A stretch of DNA of 64,000 bases, taken from assembly GCA_034509495.1 (NCBI GenBank), contig CM067521.1, positions 24,515,818-24,579,817 on the forward strand, in the 5' to 3' direction. Shown in pieces: positions 48,613-56,729 of the stretch. The notes beneath the pieces are model-generated. The model was not told the DNA's origin, searched no databases, and saw nothing but the letters and a program-made list of their open reading frames with translations. Source of the stretch: Acestrorhynchus altus. Lineage: Eukaryota > Chordata > Actinopteri > Characiformes > Acestrorhynchidae. Both the position numbers and the translations under genes were made by a program. How positions within the stretch are numbered: position 1 is the first letter of the stretch; each line of letters starts with the position of its first letter.

Positions 48613-51600
48613 CGAGAGAGCTATATTTAGGAATTAGGATTAGTTTAGGTCTTTGTCGTGGACAGAGTACAGTAGTCAGAGATGAGGACAGACGTCCAGT
48701 GCGGCAGTTTCAAAGACTGAAATCAGCTGATGCAGAGATTCCGTTAGAGTGTTTCTGGTTCTTGTCCAATCAGATGGGGATTTGGGGTGGAGGGACCTCT
48801 CAGCAGGGAATTTGACACGTCCTCTCAGAGTCACACGTTATATATGAATATTAAATTTGGTCCCAATTGTACAAAGTATGTATGAATTTTCATTTTATTT
48901 TATTTTTTAAATTAATTTTACACAATTTTCTCCCACAAAGGTAGATGTGCCAATTCCCCCAACTTCATTGTAGTACCCCACCTATCACATTACATTAGAT
49001 TAGGATAGAACTTTATCGATCCCTTGGGAGGGTTCCCTCAGGGGAATTAAGGTTCCCGTAGCAGCATCAGTACAGTGGACTGGGTGGTAAACAGTGTTGA
49101 AATCCCGAAATTTTTAAATAATTATTACATTTGTGTAATTTTGTATTTCAAACACTTCGCTGTTGCACCAGCATCAGGCCAACAGGGCTTCGCTGAGTGC
49201 CTGAGTAGCGGGACGGACCTGTTGACCAGGAATGACAAGACAGGATAAACCAAGACGGGGCAGAAGGGGACATCTTTCCTCAAAGGATTCACATGCCTGG
49301 AAAATAAAAATGCTTTTGAGATGGACTTTAAAATATCTACTGTTGGCGAATCCTTTATAACAAACTGGAAGACTGTTCCAGAATCCAGGGCAGCTACAGA
49401 TGAGGACAGACTTTTGAACCTCTGAGAGCAAGTCCTCACGAGGGACAACAGAGGAGATCAGAAATATAACTCGGAGCAAAGCCACAGCTTTAAAATCAGC
49501 AACACCTTAAACCTTTACTGATGGCCAGTACACCGTCACGAGCTTGACTGACCGATTCACGAGTACAGCGTATTACAATAATCAATACGAGAGGACTTTG
49601 AAGTGACTTTGAAGTCAACATCTCATTGGCCAAGCTAAGCATTTCTCTCTTCTTTTCCTGTAGTCCTACCAGGACCTGGTGCAGCGTCTGGAACCAGTCA
49701 TCATGGAACTGGAGAGACAGGGAAATGTGTTGGTCATCTGCCACCAGGCTGTCATGAGATGTCTCCTAGCTTACTTTCTGGACAAAAGTGCAGGTTCGTC
49801 TCCCTTCAACGTGCTTCGTTCCTTTCATAGACCGACTGGTTGGTGTAATTTGTATTTATGGCTGTTTCTTTTGTACCTCTTAGATGATCTCCCCTACTTA
49901 AAGTGCCCCCTCCACACTGTCCTGAAGCTCACTCCTGTTGCTTATGGTAAGACCAGCAATACAAAGGCAGCTTTGTTTGTTTTATTTTTATGATGTGTTT
50001 TTAATTCATAAAAGAAATGATAAAAGTAGCAATAGTTATCAAATGTTATCTTTAAATAAATATAGAATTGGATTATGTTTACTATATTAATTTTACTTAT
50101 TTGATAGATACTTACTATACTACACACCAATCAACCATCAAACCTTTCTACACTACTGTCCATCTATCAGCTCCTCTGATCACACAGGAGCTCTTTGTGG
50201 TTCTATAATTCAGACTGTAGTTCATCTGTTTCTCTGCAGACTTTATTCTCCTCCTTTCTCCCTGATCTTCAATGATCAGGACCCCACAGGACCACCACAG
50301 AGCAGATATGATGTGGGTGGTGGGTCATTCTCAGCACTGCAGTCACACTGACATGGTGGTGGTGTGTTAGTGTGTGTTGTGCTGGTACGAGTGGATCAGA
50401 TACAGCAGTGCTGCTGGAGTTTTTAAACACTGTGTCCACTCACTGTCCACTCTATCAGACACTCCTACCGAGTGTCTCCACCTTGTAGATGTAACGTCAG
50501 AGACAGAAGCTCATCTGTTTCTGCACAGTTTGTGCTGGTCGTCCTCTAGTCCTTCATCAGTGCTCACAGGACGCTGCCCACGGGACGCTGTCGGCTGGAC
50601 GTTTCTGGTCGGTGGACTGTTCTCGGTCCAGCAGTGACACTGAGGGGTTTAAACACTCCAGCAGCACTGCTGTGTCTGATCCACTCGTACCAGCAACACA
50701 CACTAACACACCACCACCATGTCAGTGTGACCGTAGTGCTGAGAATGACCCACCACCCACATCATATCTGCTCTGTGGTGGTCCTGTGGGGTCCTGATCA
50801 TTGAAGATCAGGGTGAAAGGAGGAGAATAAAGTCTGCAGAGAAACAGATGAACTACAGTCTGGAATTATAGAACCACATAGAGCTCCTGTGTGATCAGAG
50901 GAGCTGATGGATGGACAGTATTATTATTAAGTCCTTAAGCTTAATATCTTGCTTTGCTCCTTTTCCAGGTTGTAAAGTGGAGCTATTTTATCTGAATGTG
51001 GAGGCAGTAAACACGCACCGCGACAGACCACTAGTAAGTCTGATTTTGCTCGTGTGTTAATTCTCTTTTCTTACTGTAACAATAATAATTCGATTTGTTA
51101 ATTAGATGATAATATTGAAAACGCCCTGATTTCTCTGGAGGCCTGTTTGAAGCTGCACAACGAGCACGAGGGACGTCTCTCTGCTGCAGGCCTGGATTAT
51201 TACAGCATTTGGGCATCGTCTGCGTATGGATCCCGTCAGAGCTCTGGCCTTTAATCAGACTCGTCTCGTTTGATTAAATGAGCTCATTTTTATTCGTCTG
51301 CTCTTTTCTCCTCGTTGGCGTGAGGTTTCTGCTCTGACCCTTGTCGTTCCATCGTTACGTGGGTGGTGTTTGTTGAAGCGGTTCTTAAAGTGTTTCGAAG
51401 CGTCTTTCTGCTACGATTGCGTGTAGAAACAAGGAGGCGGTCATACCGTTGGGGTTGATGGAAAACCAGTAAAACAAGTGTCAGAACACGTTTCAGAACA
51501 CGTATCGGGTGTCCGAAAACTTTTGACCGGTAGTGTATATAGAATAAATTTGCACAGATTAGTGAACAAAGGTGACACATAATGTTACAAACACCAAACA

Positions 51601-51932
51601 AACTAAATAAAGCTCATCGTTTTCTGATGAAGTCGGTGGTCCGTGTCCGTGGTGGAAGCCTGCAGGTTCCATGTGTCTTATTTTAAGGGACATAATTCGT
51701 ATTTCTGTTTTCTAGATTCCTGAACTCGCAGAGAGCCTCTGTCGGGGCTGACTCGGGTTTAGTCTGTGTGCTGCTGATCTCTCACTACTGAGATGATTTG
51801 AGGTTGATAATGTTCACTGTGTAGCGTGAAGACATCTGGAGTCAATACATCCTGCGTCGGATGATTTTTACCTTTGTGTGAATGATTATCGAGGGTGAGG
51901 CCTGTTTTCTGGAGGAAGTTGTTCTCTCTCTG

Positions 51933-51963
<31 letters not shown>

Positions 51964-54033
51964 GTCTCTCTCTCTGTCTCTCTCTTTTTCTCTCTGTCTG
52001 TCTCTCTGTCTGTCTCTCTGTCTGTCTCTCTGTCTGTCTCTCTCTGTCTCTGTCTCTCTGTCTGTCTGTGTCTCTGTGTTTCTCTCTCTGTCTCTCTGTC
52101 TCTGTGTTTCTCTCTCTGTCTCTCTGTCTCTGTGTTTCTCTCTCTGTCTCTGTTTCTCTCTCTGTCTCTGTGTTTCTCTCTCTGTCTCTCTGTCTCTGTT
52201 TCTCTCTCTGTCTCTGTGTTTCTCTCTCTGTCTCTCTCTCTGTCTCTCTCTCTGTGTCTCTGTCTCTCTCTGTCTCTCTCTCTGTCTGTCTCTGCCTCTG
52301 TCTCTGTGTCTCTCTCTCTGTCTCTCTCTCTCTCTGCCTCTCTGTCTCTGCCTCTCTGTCTCTGCCTCTCTGTCTCTGCCTCTGTCTCTCTCTCTCTCTC
52401 TGTCTCTCTGTCTCTCTCTCTGCCTCTGTCTCTCTCTCTGTCTCTCTCTGTCTCTCTCTCTGTCCCTCTGTCTCTCTCTCTGTCTCTCTCTGTCTCTCTC
52501 TCTGTCCCTCTGTCTCTCTCTCTGCCTCTGTCTCTCTCTGTCTCTCTCTCTCTCTCTGAGGCAGGTTTTAGATGCAGTGCAGTTTCTGCTTCAAATGAAA
52601 GTCATGTTTTGAAGCTTTTTTGCAGAAGTTTGAGTTGGTATGACATGATATGCACTGCTTGCTGAACAGAACCCCTAAACACCATCTCCTCCTCCTCATT
52701 CTGATACCTCCACCTGGCTGTGATTGGTTCTTACCATTATCTTTCAGTTCTGAGACCTCCTCCACACCGCGACGGGTTCTAATTACAATCCAATTTGTTC
52801 AGAAACCTCCTGCAGACTGTGATTTATTCTAATAACCATCCCATCTGTTCTCAAACTGCAGACTATGATTGGTTCTAATCATCGTCCAGTTACTTCTGAG
52901 ACCTCCTCCAGACCATGTTTGGTTCTAATCATCGTCCAGTTACTTCTGAGACCTCCTCCAGACCATGTTTGGTTATAATCACCATTCCATCTGTTCTGAA
53001 ACCTAATACAGAGCGTGATGGGTTCTAATTACCATCCCATTTGTTCAGAGACCGCCTACAGACCACAATATGTTCTAATATCCAGACCTTCTCCTCTTAG
53101 GCCTCTCTGAAAAACATGTTGGATCTTCAAAAGCTAGTTGTTCACAGTCACTAGCAGCTAAATGGAGGTACAAAATTTAATTGAGCCATATTTTCATGTA
53201 CAACAACATTTGTGTTCCACCGATTGATGTCAGGAAAGAACGACTGATCGAGCCACCGATTGTTCTGGACCTGCTAACATACATATATCTGACCCTTTGT
53301 GTTTTTCTTTCTGTCTGTTTTTCTATGCAACACTCGCCTCTTCTCACATCTCGATCCAGGGTAAATCTTGGACGGGCCCAGCCCCTCTGCTGCTGCGGCG
53401 GAATAGTTACACCCCTCTGTCCAGTCACGACCAAGTCAAACGGCCGCGTCTGTACAGCGCGGGGAACCGGCCCTGGCTGCCCCTGGCACCGTCCCCCTCC
53501 ACCCTGCACTTCCCCAATACACCTGAGGGGGTGCTGCTGCAAAGCCAAGTTAGTGTCTGAAGTTGCTGTTATTGGCAGCTCACTAACCCAACCCAATTGA
53601 CCCAATCAGCCCCACTCCAGTTCCCTCTCACCCCCGTCCACATTTCACTCCACACTAAGTCTGCTGACCAGTCCCCGCACCTGCCTTCCTGTGGCGTTGG
53701 TTGTGCTCACAGCATGATCTGTTTAGTGATTCCTGTGGTGTGTGATTTGCTGGTCTCTCTCTTCGTGTGCTCTTCTCCTGTTCTTTACACTCGTCTTCAT
53801 GCCTTTAGCATGTGATTTTGCTCTCATTGTGAGTGTTGTGGTACAACATGGGTGTTTGCTTGCCCCTGTCTGTGCTCCCGCTGACCCCTGCTGACCACGT
53901 GATAACCTTTGCAAATCACTCTACACGGCTTACGATGTTCTAGACTCACTGGAACATTAATGCATGTGTTAGCTTTAGGGCTGTTCCTCAGTTAGTCGAT
54001 TAATCCAATGAATAATTTATCAATTATTTTTAT

Positions 54034-54066
<33 letters not shown>

Positions 54067-56729
54067 ATGCTCAAGTGAGACAATTTAAAATATAATATTT
54101 AAAATATATATTTTAATATGTTGTGATTTTCTTTGGTCATATTCTCTTATAAAAACACACCATGTCATTGTTCTGTACCTCAGTGTAAACAAAATGTTAT
54201 AATAACGTTTGAAAGAATAACAAACATTGATACGTCCCTGTTTATTAATAGAGAACTAAAAATTTAACGGGGTGTCCTATTGAGTCAGTGTAGCGCGAGT
54301 AAAACAACTAAAATGACTTTGAGGCTGTGGAAACACGCTGTTAGTGTAACGTTAGAGTAACGTAGCTCTAACGTAGCTCCCCTTCTGCAGACACTGATAC
54401 AGGAACACTACGGTTACGAGGTCTGGTTCACATATTCTCACAACTACGAGAGTCCGGCGGTGACGTGCTGCTCTCCAGATTTACTGAAGACACGTCTCAG
54501 TATCAACAACAGCATACAGATGAGAGCAACACATCTGGGTCCTTTGTCCTCGTCCCTTTTTGGGTCCCTCTAATTTGACTGGCGGTAAATAAAAGCTGCT
54601 GATTTATAGCTTTTAGGAGTCGACAATCTGTCAGCTGGGTCAGCGTGTCTCCGTCATAGGGGAAGAATGACCCCACCTAGTGGCTGAAAGTGTCACATCA
54701 TGTAAGATCCTGCTTGAATTTGGATTGTTATAAAAATAAGTAAAATCACTTCAGGTAACAGGCCGGTAAAGCTGTTGTTACACTGATGTTTCAGCAAATC
54801 AGGGAGAATCCAGCTGTTGCAGCCAGTGCTGAAGCTTTTAATCCAGCCTAACATGAAAGCGGGATTTCTGTGGCTTCACAGCTTCATTCCAAAATGGATT
54901 CCATTCATTTTTCCCTCTAAATTCTTCACACAAAACCCCACGATGACTAAGAAAGAAAGGATTGTTTGCAATTTTTGCAAATGTATTAAAAATAAAGCAC
55001 AAAAATACAACGTGCGGACGTTTTTACAGCTTTTGATCAACACTTTGTTGAAGCTCTTTTGGCAGCAGTTACAGCCTCAAGTTCTCCCATTCTTCTTTGC
55101 AGAACCTCTCAAGCACCATGTTCTGTTTTTGTGTTTTATTTTTAATACAACTGTTTTTTTTATTGTGGGGTTTTGTGTGTAGAATTATGAGGGAAAACGT
55201 AATTCATTTTTGAAAGCATAATAAAATGTGCAGAAAGTGAAGTGCTGCGAATACTTTAATCTGTATGTTCCATGTTCTGCTCTTTCAGGGCAGCGTCCAC
55301 ATTCTGTACTTTGACTAGGGTTAGTTTTATTGTGGAACCGCTACTGTTTCCACTGTGGGATCGTGGTCATTTGGGCAACAGGAAAGTGATGTATGAGTCA
55401 CGTGATGTTGGGGGTTCTGCGGTAGCTCTGTTGATTATGGGCCACCGTGTAATAAATAACAATAATACTGAACTTTAGGGCTCGATTATGTTGGAACTGT
55501 CGTCTTTATTATACCATAAATGTGCTTAATGTCTTGACGTGTGTCCATGTTCTGTAATGCATATTCAGTACATCGGTCTTGTTTTGCCTGGTCATGTGAC
55601 GACAGCACCTCCGTTTCCCCCTCTCCATTTCTCTCTCTCTTCCTCTCCATCTCTCCCCCTGGTCTTGTGTTTCTCCCTCTCTCTCTCTCTCTCTCTCTCT
55701 GTCCCCGTTTCTCGCTCTCCTTTCCTTCACAGCCCCGAGTAGCAGGCAGTTGTCTGTGAGTATATTCCACTGACCGCTGATTCTGTCATTGAATGTCATT
55801 GAATAACAATTATCCGGCCTCCCACTGACCGCTCTGACAAACCAGTACATTCTGGAGTATTTTTAAATGGTATGTTCATTTTAAGTCACTGGTAAATATT
55901 CTGGAGGCTGCTTTTCCCACTTGCCAGCTGGTCATTTGGTAAACGTCACTGAATTACGGTACAGTTCACAAGTAGTGGCCTTGTAGCAAAAACGTGCTAA
56001 AGGTAAGAAGATTATATTGGTCCAGTTACTGGTTCAGAGCTGTTCTGTATGTAAGTTAGAGCCCATTTCACAGCAGATGTGGCGTGATATGCTGGAACCG
56101 TTTGTTCCTGCTCACTGGACCCACTCACTGTGCTGGTACGAGTGGATCAGACACAGCAGTGCTGCTGGAGTGATTAAACCCCTCTGTGTCACTGCTGGAC
56201 CGAGAACAGTCCACCGACCAGAAACGTCCAGCCGACAGCGTCCTGTGGGCAGCGTCCCGTGAGCACTGATGAAGGACTAGAGGATGACCAACACAAACTG
56301 TGCAGAAACAGATGAGCTTCTGTCTCTGACTTTACACCTACAAGGTGGAGACACTCGGTAGGAGTGTCTGATAGGGTGGACGGTGAGTGGACATGGTGTT
56401 TAAACACCATTTGTTCCACTGCAACACACACTAAGTGAAACAGATGGTCTACAGTCTGTAATTATAGAACTACAATGTGATAAACGCTGATCAAATGGTC
56501 AGGGAACAGAGAAGGTGGTTTAATGTTATGGCTGATCGATGTATTTGATATATATCATATATTGCTTTTCAGATTTTAATGATATTGCTCTCATTGCTAC
56601 AGTGATAAATTGGTTGATATTCAGAGCTTGATTGCTGCTGTGTGTCTGTCGTTTTGTAGGAGTCCTTGTGTGAAGGAATCGACTTTGACAGCTCAGAAGA
56701 AGCTTCTGACTGCTTCCGGTTCTGAGTAG
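34203..56729 (+). CDS. pfkfb2: 6-phosphofructo-2-kinase/fructose-2,6-bisphosphatase 2
   Basis: This bifunctional cytosolic enzyme makes and breaks fructose-2,6-bisphosphate, the activator of phosphofructokinase-1. Exons: 34203-34290, 36747-36872, 38627-38723, 40854-40920, 42047-42121, 42215-42271, 42835-42959, 44104-44311, 45316-45462, 45796-45900, 49664-49793, 49884-49946, 50969-51033, 53360-53548, 55733-55755, 56660-56729; all phases agree and give 544 residues. Kinase half: Walker A GLPARGKT at 46-53 and FDATNTTRERR. Phosphatase half: LCRHGE with catalytic His258, Glu327 in LNEID, His392 in VICHQAVMR. The N-terminus ending NEKKCSWASYMTNSPT and the tail RRNSYTPLSS/RPRLYSAGNRP identify PFKFB2: Ser467 and Ser484 align with the insulin/AMPK-regulated serines of heart PFK-2 (466 and 483 in human). 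If the splice at 53548 is not used, translation ends at 53560 after VSV, giving 517 residues. Human PFKFB2 has 505. Confidence 0.95.
34625..34797 (-). repeat. GGGCAATAGTGAAA-module copy, inverted
   Basis: This reproduces the 20340-20510 copy in reverse orientation and abuts the Tc1-like element that starts near 34797. Confidence 0.65.
34797..35305 (+). pseudogene. internally deleted Tc1-like transposon
   Basis: Left end GGGGTTGTACAATGAAACTG; right end TTTCAGTTTCATTGTCCAA. Inside is the N-terminal DNA-binding part of a Tc1 transposase (around 34980-35160: IPEFKRGHIVGARLAGASVT, then KTASLCDVSRATVSRV), fused directly to the extreme C-terminus (around 35205-35245, RRTDAVLAAKGG). The DDE catalytic core is deleted. 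In the first pfkfb2 intron. Confidence 0.75.
35748..35942 (+). repeat. foldback element, core/right fragment in pfkfb2 intron
   Basis: Core and inner right arm, ending abruptly after CACCACCACCATGTCAGTGT. Confidence 0.75.
36520..36700 (+). pseudogene. Tc1-like transposase scrap
   Basis: MQKDNDPQHRSRYIKE (around 36613-36665) resembles the second catalytic aspartate region of Tc1 transposases. It ends just before pfkfb2 exon 36747. A different terminal sequence (ACCACTTTATTAGGAACAC) lies at 36304. Confidence 0.55.
36980..37038 (+). repeat. (TTTA)n microsatellite
   Basis: ATTT units in the pfkfb2 intron that follows exon 36747-36872. Confidence 0.9.
37925..38115 (-). pseudogene. LINE 3' fragment, minus strand
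   Basis: Read on the minus strand it matches the end of the LINE at 61280 (QLAWENLGIPPGEPDEV, then a Leu-rich segment). In a pfkfb2 intron. Confidence 0.65.
38990..39375 (+). repeat. foldback element, core and right arm in pfkfb2 intron
   Basis: A right arm with outer end lies between pfkfb2 exons 38627-38723 and 40854-40920. Confidence 0.8.
39785..40190. mobile_element. DNA-transposon remnant
   Basis: GGAAAATAAGTATTTGCTCA, GCAGATCTCCTCTAGAGCAG, GTTTTGGGGCTGTCGCTGAG and CATTGTCATGCTGGAAGACC are recurrent in fish DNA transposons of Tc1/mariner type. No frame is intact. In a pfkfb2 intron. Confidence 0.6.
43437..44000 (+). repeat. foldback element, large copy before a pfkfb2 exon
   Basis: Part of the left arm, the complete core and the right arm; it ends about 100 bases before exon 44104-44311. 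Confidence 0.85.
46830..47295 (+). pseudogene. mariner-like transposase C-terminal scrap and a second element
   Basis: 46850-46945 translates to RQFTSKQHTWEAFLTSCKEI then QAETVQKL, like the end of fish Tc1/mariner transposases. Following it, 47155-47275 (GGCACCATGTCTAATGGCAG; TTTTGGGATGAGGTG) is a fragment of the 61952-type element. Confidence 0.6.
47490..48480 (+). repeat. AT-rich minisatellite, GTAATAACA/GTAATTACA units
   Basis: About 1 kb of irregular 10-11 base units (AATGTAATTACAGTGTAATA), with a longer-period marker TATAATAAGC. It lies in the 3.8-kb pfkfb2 intron between 45900 and 49664. Confidence 0.9.
48549..48610 (+). repeat. (GT)n microsatellite
   Basis: About 31 units right after the AT-rich minisatellite. 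Confidence 0.95.
48985..49610. repeat. LINE-like fragments in pfkfb2 intron
   Basis: ACTTTATCGATCCCTTGGGA and GGGTTCCCTCAGGGGAATTA are typical of fish LINE 3' ends. 49366-49450 (GGAAGACTGTTCCAGAATCC, AGGGCAGCTACAGA) also occurs at 20695-20770. Confidence 0.55.
50120..50925 (+). repeat. foldback DNA element, most complete copy (family reference)
   Basis: About 800 bases form two nearly complementary arms of roughly 300 bases (about 50150-50440 and 50640-50920) around a 200-base core. The arms carry ATCAGCTCCTCTGATCACAC at one end and its complement at the other, CCTGATCTTCAATGATCAGG, and GTGCTGCTGGAGT with its mirror. The core holds a small hairpin, GACACTCCTACCGAGTGTC. There is no coding potential. 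The outer end seen at 441 (AAGCCATAACATTATGACC) suggests a short outer TIR. This fits a non-autonomous cut-and-paste transposon; its superfamily (perhaps hAT) is not certain. It lies in a pfkfb2 intron and stops 44 bases before exon 50969. Confidence 0.85.
51920..52560 (+). repeat. 640-base polypyrimidine/CTCTGT tract
   Basis: Almost only CTCT, CTGT and CTCTGTCT steps, with G nearly always in TGT or TGC. It lies in the pfkfb2 intron between 51033 and 53360. The Ser/Leu-rich frames through it are artefacts. Confidence 0.95.
52690..53090 (+). repeat. minisatellite of about 57-60 bases per unit
   Basis: Six to seven diverged units with GATTGGTTCTAAT, ATC/ATCC-rich middle and CTGAGACCTCCTCCAGAC. 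Two adjacent units (52875-52970) are almost identical, so recent duplication occurred. Confidence 0.8.
53360..53560 (+). other. pfkfb2: pfkfb2 regulatory-tail exon with alternative stop
   Basis: This exon carries the regulatory C-terminal tail. It is open through a GTTAGT donor at 53549 to an in-frame TGA at 53558-53560. Unspliced, the protein ends ...LLQSQVSV. Spliced, it continues through a 23-nt microexon (55733-55755, phase 0 to 2) into 56660-56729, ending ...LTAQKKLLTASGSE. Both routes keep the phospho-serine tail; they differ only in the last residues. Confidence 0.6.
54033..54064 (+). repeat. (GT)n microsatellite
   Basis: About 15 units in the pfkfb2 intron after 53548. Confidence 0.9.
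54880..55265. mobile_element. non-autonomous Tc1-like element with long inverted ends
   Basis: AAATTCTTCACACAAAACCCC (54920) pairs with GGGGTTTTGTGTGTAGAATT (55168). The middle has CAAGTTCTCCCATTCTTCTTTG, which is also present at 61248. In the pfkfb2 intron between 53548 and 55733. Confidence 0.65.
56112..56545 (+). repeat. foldback element in the last pfkfb2 intron
   Basis: The core with shortened arms ends with the outer terminus (TTTAATGTTATGGCTGATCG) about 115 bases before the last coding exon. Confidence 0.8.

Noticed and set aside
51882..52665. Ser/Leu-rich open frames of 178-256 residues
   Set aside because: They are translations of the CTCTGT tract and occur in all three frames.
53177..53605. 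142-residue frame on the minus strand
   Set aside because: It is the antisense shadow of the pfkfb2 tail exon; only the sense strand shows family similarity and splice signals.
34203..56729. Identification as PFKFB3 or PFKFB4
   Set aside because: The N-terminus (NEKKCSWASYMTNS), VESVCDDPDVIAANIL and the RRNS/RPRLYS tail follow PFKFB2; PFKFB4 lacks this tail and has an MASPRELTQNP-type start.
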